In this document: positions 19,661-27,909 of the stretch, piece after piece | Layout of the letters: the number at the start of each line of letters is the position of its first letter | Position numbering within the stretch: the stretch's first letter is position 1 | Assembly (NCBI GenBank): GCA_041687255.1 | Contig: JAWLCL010000002.1 | Location: 1-64,000, forward strand | DNA length: 64,000 nt | Direction: 5' to 3' | Origin: Mariniphaga sp041687255 | Lineage (GTDB): Bacteria; Bacteroidota; Bacteroidia; Bacteroidales; Prolixibacteraceae | Translations under genes and position numbers: made by a program | The notes under the pieces: model-generated | Databases searched by the model: none | What the model was told of the DNA's origin: nothing | The model's input: the letters and a program-made list of their open reading frames with translations, nothing else

Positions 19661-21196
19661 TTAATTATTTTTTCCGGTATTTTCATCGAATTCACAAATT
19701 ACTCTGAATCCGATGCAATTGCAATCCGATAGCCACCAAATACTTTTTGGCATTTGCGGGTCGGTACGCATCCAATCTTCCATGCGCGTATGGTCGCGGG
19801 CTGCACTTCGCACTTCCCCGACAGGGCTCCTGAATGAACCGCCCCTGACCACACGCTCCTCCCCTGTGGCCGGACCTTTTGGGTCAACAGCACCATCGGA
19901 TAGCATTTCGTAAGCATCTGCAGCATACCAATCGGAACAATATTCCATAACATTACCCGACATGTTCTTCAATCCAAAAGGATTGGCCTCCACAGCTTCC
20001 GGCAACTGAGACTTGCCTGCACTGTTTCCGGCATAGATTACATACTGGTTAATAAGTTCGCTTTCCTTCCCAAACAGTTTGCTGAAGAATCCCTCCTGGG
20101 CAAACTCCCTGGGCCGTCCTTCAAAGAAGAAAGGTGTTTGCGTACCTCCGCGTACTGCATACTCCCATTCAGCTTCGGTGGGCAGGCGATAGGTCTTTCC
20201 GGTAACTTGTGAAAGCCATTTGCAATACGTTTCGGCAGCATGATAAGTCATTGTGATAGCCGGCCGGTCGCCCATCCCCCAGTTCTGGTCGGGCTGACCA
20301 TAGGGTGGTGTTGGTCCGGAAATGGCATCAACATCAGCAACAGTGCGTGCTCCTTCAGTGTCGGTCGAACGGCCTTCAGCTGCTGTAGCCCCATAGAATG
20401 CCAGGTATTCCTCCCAGGTAACCTCTACTTCAGCCATAAAGAACGAGCTTATTTTTACCTCCTTCTGTGGCCCTTCATCAGGATCGCGCATCTGTTCATC
20501 TTCCGGGCTGCCTATTTCAAACGACCCGCCCGGGATCGCTTTCATGTTAAATGAAACGGTGGTATTGGGAATGGTTTCAGTGAAATCTTCAAGGGCAGTT
20601 ACCTCTGCGGGTTCAGTAAAAACTTCTGCAGCTGCTGAACTGGTCATCCCAAAATCAACATTGGCAGCATGTATTGCATTCGGATCATAATGACCTACGT
20701 TAAGATGGCAGTTAATACATCTGAGTTCATCTTCATTCTGGCTGTAATAAAGATGGGCATCCTGTCCTTCCTTGGTAAGGGTAAGGGGAAACAAATTCTG
20801 ATGGCAATGCAGACACGAAGCTTTAAATACATGATGCTGTGCTTCTTCAAGTGTCGATTTAAGCTCCCAGTTATAATCAGCGCTGTCTTTGAACACCAAA
20901 CCATAAACATCGCGGGCTGCGGCTTTTATTTTTTCGGGCAGGTAGCCTTGTCCTTTGGGAGGCAGGTGGCAGTCGACACACCTTGCACGAAACCCCGACG
21001 GATTATCATAATGAGTTGATAATCGCCAGGAATCAAATACATGAGGATGGACATGGCACATGTTGCACGATTCGTTTGTAGAAGTATATTCAAGAAGCTT
21101 ATTGGTATAAATGGTCGCCAATAAACCTACAACAAACCCGATAAAAAGTACCAGGAGTATGTTTTTTCTCAGGAAATACAGCAGTTTCTTAAACAT
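19661..21196 (-). CDS. Fusion of tetraheme NapC/NirT cytochrome c with an FGE/SUMF1-like domain
   Basis: 511 aa. The N-terminal part is a membrane-anchored (TM about 13-32) NapC/NirT/NrfH-type quinol-oxidising cytochrome with four heme motifs: CNMCH (44-48), CVDCH (73-77), CLHCH (128-132) and CINCH (160-164). After a linker (about 175-210) comes a complete formylglycine-generating-enzyme-like C-type-lectin-fold domain (about 215-505; MKAIPGGSFEIGSP, YRLPTEAEWEYA, RVVRGGSF, GFRVI). The catalytic Cys pair of true FGE after RGGS is absent (SFRSPVGEVRSAARD), so it is probably a binding or structural version. I infer an electron-transfer protein docked through this domain to a periplasmic partner. 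No reductase gene is adjacent. Confidence 0.85.
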   Translation of the reverse strand: MFKKLLYFLRKNILLVLFIGFVVGLLATIYTNKLLEYTSTNESCNMCHVHPHVFDSWRLSTHYDNPSGFRARCVDCHLPPKGQGYLPEKIKAAARDVYGLVFKDSADYNWELKSTLEEAQHHVFKASCLHCHQNLFPLTLTKEGQDAHLYYSQNEDELRCINCHLNVGHYDPNAIHAANVDFGMTSSAAAEVFTEPAEVTALEDFTETIPNTTVSFNMKAIPGGSFEIGSPEDEQMRDPDEGPQKEVKISSFFMAEVEVTWEEYLAFYGATAAEGRSTDTEGARTVADVDAISGPTPPYGQPDQNWGMGDRPAITMTYHAAETYCKWLSQVTGKTYRLPTEAEWEYAVRGGTQTPFFFEGRPREFAQEGFFSKLFGKESELINQYVIYAGNSAGKSQLPEAVEANPFGLKNMSGNVMEYCSDWYAADAYEMLSDGAVDPKGPATGEERVVRGGSFRSPVGEVRSAARDHTRMEDWMRTDPQMPKSIWWLSDCNCIGFRVICEFDENTGKNN

Positions 21197-21418
21197 TGGA
21201 AAAGATTTATAAAAAGAAGATGTTTAGTAAAAAATTCAAAAATAATAAATTATCAAATGTTTGAACGGGTATAAATAGTTTTGTGCCCTTATTTAGAACC
21301 AATCAATTTTTAGTTCTGTAGAGTTGTTGAATCCGGTAAGAACAACCGTAAACATCTTCATATACTTTCTCCACACAAATCAACTGAAAATTTCTTTCAT
21401 TATTCGGACAGCAAATAT
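21197..21418. other. Spacer without recognised genes
   Basis: A/T-rich sequence between the start of the cytochrome-FGE gene and the tRNA promoter. It must hold the promoter of the minus-strand gene. A TATTTTTG box occurs on the minus strand near 21236-21243, but no well-placed TTTG partner was seen. Confidence 0.4.
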
Positions 21419-21449
21419 TTTGCATGTTTGTAAAAAGTATATATATTTG
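21419..21449 (+). promoter_or_regulatory. Bacteroidota-type promoter of the initiator tRNA gene
   Basis: TTTG (21419-21422), exactly 19 bp, then TATATTTG (21442-21449): a perfect match to the Bacteroidota housekeeping consensus TTTG-N19-TAnnTTTG. Transcription would start about 7 bp downstream, leaving a leader of about 38 nt before the tRNA. Confidence 0.9.
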
Positions 21450-21493
21450 CAGCCTCGTTCTGAAAAACTAGTAAAAAAAACTATAAGATATAT

Positions 21494-21569
<76 letters not shown>

Positions 21570-21587
21570 AGTTTTAAGTAACTCGAA

Positions 21588-21621
21588 GAAAGCCAGTGTT
21601 TTACATTGGCTTTCATTTTTT
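21588..21621 (+). terminator. Phage-supplied terminator for the tRNA transcript
   Basis: GAAAGCCAGTG, a 5-nt loop and CATTGGCTTTC (one G.T pair) form an 11-bp stem followed by ATTTTTT. It lies inside the prophage and replaces the host terminator displaced to 61662-61694. Confidence 0.88.
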
Positions 21622-21688
21622 CAGGTGCGCCACAAACGCGCCATACATCATAAAGGTTGCACCGGTCGAATAAATAAAATGTTCGACT

Positions 21689-22819
21689 ATGCATGAATTT
21701 GCCCTACCTTTTCGCTACGCCCAACGCTCCCAGGGAGCAACCAGGGAATATGTTTACTTTTCAGCAGTGGATCCGGCAACCGGACAAATGAGAAGGAAGC
21801 GATTTTACATCGACCACATTCGGGATTCAAAACTGCGCGACCGGCATGCAAAAAAATTAATAGATCATATTAATACGTTGCTCGATGCCGGCAAGAATCC
21901 TTTCGTTGAACAGGACAATTCAAAGAAGTACACCACAATCGACAAAGCCCTTAAATTCGTCATCGACTTTAAGAACCTGTACATCCGGAAGCGAACAAAG
22001 CACTCTTTTGATTCCAGGTTACATGTCCTCCGTGAGTGGCTTGAAAAAAAGAAACTGTTGCAGAAGTATATTTTTGAGTTCAATGATGACCTGGCACTCA
22101 CATTCATGAATGACTTAATCACAAAAAGAAAGATATCCGGACGGACCTATAATAATTACCTTATCGACTATCGTACCTTTTTCAACACCCTGGTAAAAAA
22201 CAAATACATTGTTACAAATCCTTTCCATGCTGTCAGCCGGATGCCAGAGCAGGAAACTGACAAACGAGCCTTCCGGGAAGAGGAAGCTACCAGGTACTTT
22301 TCATTCATCAAACACAATGATTATGACTTCTACATCCTGAGCCTTTACTGTTATTACCTGGCATTGCGACCGGCTGAAATTTGCCGGCTGAAAATTTCCG
22401 ACTTCTGGCTGTCGAAGGGAGTTGTAATTGTGCCGGCCAGCAAATCCAAGAATAAGAAAAAGCGGATAGTTCCAATTGCTGCACCGTTCCTGAAGCTATT
22501 AAAAGTATATTTTCAAAACCTACCTTCCGGATTCTATATCTGCTCAAAAGGATTTAAGCCGGGCCATCAGTTTGAACATTCCACCAGGATAGCCGAACAC
22601 TTCAGAATAATTGCTAATCAGATGGAAATTCCTGCGGAAGTGAAGTTTTACAGTTTAAAGGATACAGCTGCCGATAGGCTTATCGAAAAAGGGTTTAACA
22701 CAAAAACAATCAGAGACCTCTTTGGCCACAGCTCGATTGCTGTTACAGATGCATACCTGAAAAAATTTAGAAATACGATTGATGAACGCTTAATTAACGA
22801 ATTCCCGGAACCGGAATAG
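21689..22819 (+). CDS. int: Tyrosine recombinase (phage integrase)
   Basis: 376 aa, acting at the 17-bp att core in the initiator tRNA gene. It has an N-terminal arm-binding region, a SAM-like core-binding domain (about 82-180) and a catalytic domain (about 195-365). Catalytic residues: Arg227 in ALRPAEICRLK, a Lys in the KSKNKKKRIVPI beta-hairpin, His347 in LFGHSSIAVTDAYL and nucleophile Tyr356. Box II, usually HxxR, reads YSLK (321-324), followed by DTAADR; substitution of LKDT/LKHT for LRHT is a recurring trait of Bacteroidota integrases and is not taken as inactivation. The ATG at 21689 is used because an upstream ATG (21680) runs into a stop at once. Confidence 0.95.
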   Translation: MHEFALPFRYAQRSQGATREYVYFSAVDPATGQMRRKRFYIDHIRDSKLRDRHAKKLIDHINTLLDAGKNPFVEQDNSKKYTTIDKALKFVIDFKNLYIRKRTKHSFDSRLHVLREWLEKKKLLQKYIFEFNDDLALTFMNDLITKRKISGRTYNNYLIDYRTFFNTLVKNKYIVTNPFHAVSRMPEQETDKRAFREEEATRYFSFIKHNDYDFYILSLYCYYLALRPAEICRLKISDFWLSKGVVIVPASKSKNKKKRIVPIAAPFLKLLKVYFQNLPSGFYICSKGFKPGHQFEHSTRIAEHFRIIANQMEIPAEVKFYSLKDTAADRLIEKGFNTKTIRDLFGHSSIAVTDAYLKKFRNTIDERLINEFPEPE

Positions 22820-22846
22820 AAAACCCCGGCTTCATTAAACCAGGGC
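22819..22846 (-). terminator. Second of two minus-strand terminators ending late transcription
   Basis: On the minus strand, CCCTGG-N10-CCGGGG is followed by TTTTC, touching the integrase stop codon. It would stop late transcription from running antisense into int. Confidence 0.65.
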
Positions 22847-22904
22847 TCTATCAACCTAAACCTAAACTAAACCAAAAACCTTTATCAAGTTACAAAATAA
22901 AAAT

Positions 22905-22933
22905 GAAAAAACCCCGGCTCCTCTGAACCGGGG
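22905..22933 (-). terminator. Strong minus-strand terminator at the end of the late region
   Basis: CCCCGG-TTCAGAGGAG-CCGGGG followed by TTTTTTC on the minus strand. It is the first of two terminators in series before int. Confidence 0.85.
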
Positions 22934-22989
22934 TAAGTAATTAATAATCTAACAAATCAAAAATTATGAAAAAAAACAGCTTTACTTTG
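22905..22989 (-). ncRNA. Candidate short late transcript (phage sRNA)
   Basis: The leftmost late-type promoter (22996-23033) faces left and is followed within about 85 nt by a strong terminator (22905-22933), with no gene between. The transcript would start near 22989 and end with the CCCCGG hairpin and U-tract, the standard form of an sRNA. A 12-codon frame is the only coding potential. Its existence is inferred from promoter and terminator alone. Confidence 0.4.
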
Positions 22990-22995
22990 CCTCAT

Positions 22996-23033
22996 TCAAG
23001 AAAACGAAAGATTCCGCCGGGAGAAAGGACAAA
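22996..23033 (-). promoter_or_regulatory. Late-type phage promoter 8 (leftmost)
   Basis: Minus strand: T7-G, TCCTTTC (GAAAGGA at 23023-23029), 19 bp, then TTTCTTGA (22996-23003), which is one base from the TATCTTGA of site 44216. Its T-run is the T-tract of the terminator at 23031-23060. Confidence 0.65.
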
Positions 23034-23060
23034 AAAAGGCACTGTTTTCAGTGCCTTTTT
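23031..23060. terminator. Bidirectional terminator below the exported-protein gene
   Basis: GGCACTG-TTTT-CAGTGCC flanked by seven A on one side and five T on the other, so it can act on both strands. It ends the minus-strand gene at 23086, and its T-run flows into late promoter 8. Confidence 0.85.
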
Positions 23061-23085
23061 GCATGTGTATTGCTCCTGTACTTAA

Positions 23086-23454
23086 TTAGCCGTAATTTGT
23101 ATTTTGTTTGTCTTTCAAGACGCTACTGTAATTAATAATCACCCCTGCATTAGATTCAAATGAAGGTGGCTTTCTTAACTCAGACAATTCCCTGGGAGTA
23201 TAAATAACCGGCAGTTCTGCAAATGCTAAAACAGTTTCAGGCTCATAAAATAAACTTGTGCCGACAACGATCTCTGCATTTCCAATATAGGTAAATGCGA
23301 CCTCCTGCGCAAAAACAAAATCAGTAACAACTTCCTGCTCCTGGTCCGCCACAAAAGCAACTTCATCAGCTGCAACAGGTACCGGTTCCGGAGGCGGTGC
23401 GGCATAGCACACCGTCACGAACAAAAGCGAAATTAAAACAAGTAATTTTCTCAT
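23086..23454 (-). CDS. Exported protein of unknown function, last late gene
   Basis: 122 aa. MRKLLVLISLLFVTVCYA is a clear signal peptide; the Cys at 16 could also form a lipobox (VTVCYA is not ideal). The mature part is Pro/Glu/Val-rich and acidic at first (PPPEPVPVAADEVAFVAD), with no recognised domain. It has its own late-type promoter (23499-23536) and a terminator just behind. It could be a lysis accessory or a lysogenic-conversion protein. Confidence 0.7.
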   Translation of the reverse strand: MRKLLVLISLLFVTVCYAAPPPEPVPVAADEVAFVADQEQEVVTDFVFAQEVAFTYIGNAEIVVGTSLFYEPETVLAFAELPVIYTPRELSELRKPPSFESNAGVIINYSSVLKDKQNTNYG

Positions 23455-23497
23455 CGGTGAATAATTAAAAATTGTACATATAATAAATAGGTTGAAT

Positions 23498-23692
23498 TCA
23501 AATGTTCATATAATGGAGTAAATACGAAAGGACAGAATTAAATTGTACCGCTTCTTTCACTTCACATTCAAAAACTATCGAAGAATCCTTCTTTAGTTTC
23601 CAAACCCTCTCACAAAGCAGATCATTCTTTATCAGCACAGCTTTCCGCTTTTTGCCGTTCTTTAAATGAAGCCGGTAATACTCTTCCATCAC
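23498..23692 (-). CDS. Small phage protein of the lysis cassette
   Basis: 64 aa; its start overlaps the stop of the spanin-like gene by 4 bp, implying translational coupling. Lys-rich first half, no membrane segment, no recognised domain. The promoter for the next gene lies inside its 3' end. Confidence 0.6.
   Translation of the reverse strand: MMEEYYRLHLKNGKKRKAVLIKNDLLCERVWKLKKDSSIVFECEVKEAVQFNSVLSYLLHYMNI
23499..23536 (-). promoter_or_regulatory. Late-type phage promoter 7 (exported-protein gene)
   Basis: Minus strand: TCCTTTC (GAAAGGA at 23526-23532), 19 bp, AACATTTG (23499-23506; one mismatch to TAnnTTTG). It lies inside the end of the 64-aa gene, 45 bp before the start at 23454. Confidence 0.72.
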
Positions 23693-24285
23693 TTCAATTC
23701 TATATAGGTGGAATAATCAATCACAGTATGAGGATTCCGGCTATAAATCTCCTGCCTGATGCCTTTCGTTCCCCATCGGAAAAACAGGAACTTCCGGGGA
23801 ACCCTATGCACAACCTGGTCAATGGTATCCCGGCTTTCAATCAATCCTTCAAAAATGCCCTGATTAACACATCCCTGCAGGGTTAAATAAGGGCTTAAAT
23901 ATTCAATGCATCTCATTGTATCACGCACCAGTTTCTCACGGTCCTTGAAAACAATGCTGTCTTTAACCTCCGTCTTAATTTCCGTTTTGGTTGTGGTTCC
24001 GGTACTGGTTACACTCTGCAGCCGCTTCACTTTTAAATTAAGTTTTTCCACCAGCTTTTCGTTAAAGTTCTTATACTCTTTAAACTCCTTAGCCGTTAAC
24101 TGCAGCCGCTGAACCGAAAGCACATTTAAACTGTCACTTGTTTTATACCGCTTCACTTCCTCCATCAGCGCCGCCTGGTTTGCTCCCAGTCTTTTGCGCT
24201 CTTCCTTTTCCTGCTTATACAAATAGCTCATTGTTGTTGATGCTGCAAAAAGGGCAAGCACCAGGTACAGAAGTATGTTTTTCAT
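23689..24285 (-). CDS. Rz/i-spanin-like membrane-anchored coiled-coil protein
   Basis: 198 aa. An N-terminal membrane helix (about 3-20) is followed by a long charged coiled coil (about 24-120; KEERKRLGANQAALMEEVKRYK). This layout and position directly after the amidase suit an Rz-like protein that helps disrupt the outer membrane at lysis. It overlaps the amidase stop by 4 bp. Similar Bacteroidota phage proteins are annotated only as a domain of unknown function, so the spanin role is inference. Confidence 0.6.
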   Translation of the reverse strand: MKNILLYLVLALFAASTTMSYLYKQEKEERKRLGANQAALMEEVKRYKTSDSLNVLSVQRLQLTAKEFKEYKNFNEKLVEKLNLKVKRLQSVTSTGTTTKTEIKTEVKDSIVFKDREKLVRDTMRCIEYLSPYLTLQGCVNQGIFEGLIESRDTIDQVVHRVPRKFLFFRWGTKGIRQEIYSRNPHTVIDYSTYIELK

Positions 24286-24851
24286 CCTACAATTCTTTTA
24301 ATTCCCTCAATATGTATCTGTGTAATAATTCGCCTACCTTTTTCTGAAAGCAGGAATTCGCAATCGCGCCAGGTGTCCATAAACAGGTTTTCCGTCAGAA
24401 CCGCCGGGCAAATGGTTTTAGTAAGCATGTAAAATTCTGCCTCCTTATCCGGGTCCCCGTCTGCATAGTCTGCCCGCATGCGGAAATCAGGAAGCAGTTC
24501 CCTTGCAACATCAAATAGAATCGCTGCATACTTATCTGACTGGGTTTCCCCTGGTGATGTAAATACTTCCCATCCGGTCCCGCCGCCAGCATTGGCATGA
24601 ATAGAAACCAGGAAACACTTTTCCCTCGATGCAATATTATTAACCCGGGTTACTCTTTCCGGAAGAGGAATATCAAACGGTTCCGGAACCACCAGCTGTG
24701 CAGGAATATTCAAATAGTTCAAACCCACCATTACCTGGTTGGCAATTGCCCGGTTAAACTCCCATTCCATCAGCTGCCGGCCATCGTGCCACACTGGAGA
24801 GCGTTTGCCTGGAGTATCATTCCCATGTCCGTTATCGATTAAAATTTTCAT
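24282..24851 (-). CDS. N-acetylmuramoyl-L-alanine amidase (endolysin)
   Basis: 189 aa, Amidase_3 fold. Zinc-binding and catalytic elements: DNGHG (His9), a Glu in LMEWEFNRAIA (near 29-31), SIHANA (His94 region), and Glu in LTENLFMD. It cuts the amide bond between N-acetylmuramic acid and the stem peptide. No signal peptide or wall-binding domain, so it relies on the holin encoded 3 bp upstream. Confidence 0.92.
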   Translation of the reverse strand: MKILIDNGHGNDTPGKRSPVWHDGRQLMEWEFNRAIANQVMVGLNYLNIPAQLVVPEPFDIPLPERVTRVNNIASREKCFLVSIHANAGGGTGWEVFTSPGETQSDKYAAILFDVARELLPDFRMRADYADGDPDKEAEFYMLTKTICPAVLTENLFMDTWRDCEFLLSEKGRRIITQIHIEGIKRIVG

Positions 24852-24854
24852 TGT

Positions 24855-25316
24855 TTAGGCTTTTTCGGTTTGGCTTTGTTCTGTAACTTCTATTCCACTT
24901 TCTGAACTCCTCCGCCCGAAATAATTTGCCAAATCCTTAAAAGCATTCCATTTCGTGAGATAATAGAGGTTAAGTGCAGTTTTAAAAAGAAGTATCCCGC
25001 TCAAAAACCAACCGACAGCGTTATAGGTAGCTACGGTACTTTGACCGTGAACATCATCCCACAAAAATGACATCATCACAATCAAAATAGATCCTCCCAA
25101 CCTGGGTATAGTTGTATTCCAAATTTTTTTCTGAGAGAATTTTTCCTTATCAATTTTGTGGGCTTTTAGATACCCAAAAATTGTATTGATTGCAAAAAAC
25201 AATATCAAAAGCAACACTATGTTTTGAATCGGGATGAAATACCCTAAGATTGTCATGAATACTCCTGAAATTGCACTCCAGGCAATTTTTAGCCAGTCGG
25301 TAGGAATGTCGTTCAT
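24855..25316 (-). CDS. Phage holin family protein
   Basis: 153 aa with about four hydrophobic segments (near 16-45, 69-85, 99-118) and a charged C-terminal tail ending EQSQTEKA. It resembles the phage_holin_4/toxin-secretion holin family of Bacteroidota phages, whose pores let the amidase reach the wall. First gene of the lysis unit, under late promoter 6. Confidence 0.8.
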   Translation of the reverse strand: MNDIPTDWLKIAWSAISGVFMTILGYFIPIQNIVLLLILFFAINTIFGYLKAHKIDKEKFSQKKIWNTTIPRLGGSILIVMMSFLWDDVHGQSTVATYNAVGWFLSGILLFKTALNLYYLTKWNAFKDLANYFGRRSSESGIEVTEQSQTEKA

Positions 25317-25335
25317 CTTCAGTTAATTTTTATAC

Positions 25336-25373
25336 CGAAGATAAAAGCAACTGCAGTGAAAAGAAAGGACAAA
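25336..25373 (-). promoter_or_regulatory. Late-type phage promoter 6 (lysis unit)
   Basis: Minus strand: TTTG, TCCTTTC (GAAAGGA at 25363-25369), 19 bp, TATCTTCG (25336-25343). It lies 20 bp before the holin start. Its T-run belongs to the terminator at 25371-25403. Confidence 0.78.
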
Positions 25374-25403
25374 AAAAACCGCCCCGGAAACCGAAGCAGC
25401 TTT
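25371..25403 (-). terminator. Terminator upstream of the lysis unit
   Basis: GCTGCTTCGG-TTT-CCGGGGCGG pairs over ten positions (several G.T) and is followed by TTTTTTTTG on the minus strand; the T-run merges with late promoter 6. Confidence 0.78.
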
Positions 25404-25440
25404 TTAAGTCGCAAAATTTTAGCATAATTAATTTACAACT

Positions 25441-25575
25441 TTATTTTTTACCGGCAAACTTTTTTTTGTTCTCATCTTTATAACTGCACCCGGAACACTG
25501 CTTTTTGAGCTGCTCCCTGAGTAATTCGTTCTCGGTTACCAGGTCAACAATCCGTTGTTTTAAAAAAGAATTCAC
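25441..25575 (-). CDS. Small coiled-coil protein (44 aa, GTG start)
   Basis: Translated from GTG at 25575: a heptad-like helix (QRIVDLVTENELLREQLKKQ) followed by CSGCSY and a Lys-rich end. The overlapping ATG is out of frame and stops at once, so GTG is the only start. It lies in the tail-tip to lysis gap with another small Cys protein; such mini-proteins are common in this phage position. Function unknown. Confidence 0.45.
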   Translation of the reverse strand: MNSFLKQRIVDLVTENELLREQLKKQCSGCSYKDENKKKFAGKK

Positions 25576-25627
25576 ATTGTTTTTCCGGTTTTAAAATAGG
25601 CATACTTCAACTCCAAGGTGAACTGTT

Positions 25628-25750
25628 TTACTTTTCGTCTTTATCCCCACACTCGCCTTTTTTAATCTTTATATTTTCCCCTTTTTCTTTTTGATAAATA
25701 CAAGGGAAGTATCGGCATGTGTCGCAGTCGTATTTTTGTTTTTGTTTCAT
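25628..25750 (-). CDS. Small Cys-rich protein (40 aa)
   Basis: ATG at 25750. The sequence YDCDTCRYFPCIYQ has CxxC plus two further Cys, suggesting a small zinc-binding protein; the rest is Lys/Glu-rich. 38 bp after the tail-tip gene stop. Function unknown. Confidence 0.45.
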   Translation of the reverse strand: MKQKQKYDCDTCRYFPCIYQKEKGENIKIKKGECGDKDEK

Positions 25751-25787
25751 TTTGTCTTTATTTCATTGGTCCAACCCCAAAGTTGAA

Positions 25788-27905
25788 CTAAATGATTTCA
25801 TTTCTAATCATAGAAATTGTTTCGACCTTATCAACATAGTATCTCGGTATTCTCATCACATTTGAACAATGCTTCACCTTCCCTTTTGTTGTAGTGAATG
25901 CAGCTTTAATTCCTTCCCCCCTTAGTTCTTCACAAGCCATCGGGTTTGTCGCACCACCTGCCCATATAAGAACCGATGAATCAATACCCAAATCAGCAGA
26001 AGATTCTATATTGGCGAGCCATGTTAAATAACTTGAATATGTAATCGGTGTTGAAGTATGATCTGTGTGCATTACAACATCATACCCTGACGCTCTCATT
26101 CTATTAATTAGATCAACTACATTGTAGGTAGTCCCCTCGTACTCAAACGTACTTGAATTGTTTTGTAGGGCAAGGGTTAACTTCTGGTCAAAATGCGAAA
26201 AAGCACTTAGAAGTTTTCTGTTAAGGAATATATAAAGACGAATATCATCGTTTATAAACAAAATAGAACGTTTTGGCAACTGTTTTCCATTCTTGACAAA
26301 TCCTATTACATCATTTACTGAAACTGGCTGATACCCCTTTTCTTTCGCCAATTTAAAAACATTATACAACTTATCAAGTGCAGTACTGTATTGATAAGTG
26401 CCTGAATCTAAATTTGCATCTAATTCATCCTGAATGTCGTGCATAGTAAATACAAGTAAACGAGGTGATGCGTCAGATATAATCGTGTATCCATCCGAAG
26501 CATTTATTGACATTTCAGCATCAAGTGTATTCCCAATCCGAATATCTATGTCTTTGTATGAAATGTCAACATTACTTCCTGCAATAGTTCCTCCTATCGC
26601 AATAGTTATATCTTTATTGAAAGTATCGCTATTATTGAAGTCCACGTATGTTCCATGCCCGTCAATCTGCATAATTGTTCGGGTATAACTGCTGGGGTCA
26701 TACATCCATTCAAAAGTGTGCCAGTACTCATTTACCCCATAATGTATAAATACATTTTCATTATTTGCAACACTCCCCCTTGTAGTAACGAGTGGAATGC
26801 CGGAGAATTTTGATAACTCAGAAGGCAATCGGTCTAACACTTCAAAAATTCCCAATTCAATATTTGATTCTGCTGCAATAGCATTATACAAATCGGTCAT
26901 TGTTAAATAGCTTGATAGCGTCCAACTGTATAATGTAGTGTCCACATCATCATAAATCCTTAGAGTTGTACCATCATTCTCTATAAAAATAGCACCTGTA
27001 CGGGCCGCATAATCTGCCCCAATATACCTCAAACTGAAAGCTCTTTCTCCGGCCAGTAATTTATTTACAAAGCCATCATTTGTCATAATGTTTTGAATGT
27101 TACGCACATTCCAAACACTACCAAACTGAGCTTGTCCCAACATAGAAACATAATCATTTGAATTATATGTATGCTTGATGAACGGCTTTGCCAAAATCCC
27201 TATGCGTTGATTGTATGAGGATTGATGTAATTGAAAGATATTTAGCATATCGGCATCATTGCCCGTATAATCCAGATCGGCACGGGTAACATTTACGTCC
27301 TCATTGATTTTGAATTTAAACTTGATATATGTCTTTTTGCCAAGCAGCCGACCTAAAGGAAAGATGGTTACATTACCTGCTGCCCCAATATTTGCAGTAT
27401 CATTGCCCGCCGAATCAATCTGTCGCATATCTCCGACTATTTCATCAGATGCCCCGGTTTTATTAGAAAACGTATATCGTTTTATTTCTAATTCAGTGGG
27501 AGGGTTAAACTTAGTAGCTTCTGTTATGGAAAAATTAACATAAGGGTTTATTGATAATATGCTTGACATTATAGCATATATAGCGTTTGTTGGAATTTCC
27601 GCATCAGTTAAAGTCTTTTCAGTTTCGACTGCGGATGATATTCCACTTATAAATTTATTATACTTATCAAAAAAAGCAATTGTAAGCCTCGTTGATGCTG
27701 TTGCCGCTTTATAAGCGACACCCCTTATTGCTTCAATATTTATTTTGTCTGTATATCTGTAACCCGTTTCAGGAGATACTATTGCACCTGAGAGGTATAT
27801 ACCCCCTGCCTTATAAAATGTATTTCCCTTTACTTCTGTAAAGTTTTCATTTATTTTCAGTGCTTCTTCGCCCCAAGGAGTGTTATCATTCAAAATTGTT
27901 TTCAT
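25788..27905 (-). CDS. Tail-tip/receptor-binding protein with a C-terminal NodB-like polysaccharide deacetylase domain
   Basis: 705 aa. The N terminus (PWGEEALKINENFTEVKG) looks like the attachment end of Bacteroidota phage fibre proteins. A beta-rich middle (about 150-480) resembles receptor-binding or lectin folds. From about 485 the sequence follows a polysaccharide deacetylase: LLVFTMHDI, SILFINDDIRLY (the DD of motif 1), VVMHTDHTST (HTxxH-like motif 2) and ILIWAGGATN-like motif 3 (VLIWAGGATN). It probably removes acetyl groups from capsule or O-antigen during adsorption. The NodB pattern is loose, so it may also be a binding-only version. Confidence 0.7.
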   Translation of the reverse strand: MKTILNDNTPWGEEALKINENFTEVKGNTFYKAGGIYLSGAIVSPETGYRYTDKINIEAIRGVAYKAATASTRLTIAFFDKYNKFISGISSAVETEKTLTDAEIPTNAIYAIMSSILSINPYVNFSITEATKFNPPTELEIKRYTFSNKTGASDEIVGDMRQIDSAGNDTANIGAAGNVTIFPLGRLLGKKTYIKFKFKINEDVNVTRADLDYTGNDADMLNIFQLHQSSYNQRIGILAKPFIKHTYNSNDYVSMLGQAQFGSVWNVRNIQNIMTNDGFVNKLLAGERAFSLRYIGADYAARTGAIFIENDGTTLRIYDDVDTTLYSWTLSSYLTMTDLYNAIAAESNIELGIFEVLDRLPSELSKFSGIPLVTTRGSVANNENVFIHYGVNEYWHTFEWMYDPSSYTRTIMQIDGHGTYVDFNNSDTFNKDITIAIGGTIAGSNVDISYKDIDIRIGNTLDAEMSINASDGYTIISDASPRLLVFTMHDIQDELDANLDSGTYQYSTALDKLYNVFKLAKEKGYQPVSVNDVIGFVKNGKQLPKRSILFINDDIRLYIFLNRKLLSAFSHFDQKLTLALQNNSSTFEYEGTTYNVVDLINRMRASGYDVVMHTDHTSTPITYSSYLTWLANIESSADLGIDSSVLIWAGGATNPMACEELRGEGIKAAFTTTKGKVKHCSNVMRIPRYYVDKVETISMIRNEII

Positions 27906-27909
27906 ATTT

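Noticed and set aside
22967..23086. 39-codon plus-strand frame starting ATGAAAAAAAAC before the late terminator
   Set aside because: It reads through the bidirectional terminator and opposite a late promoter, so coding is unlikely.
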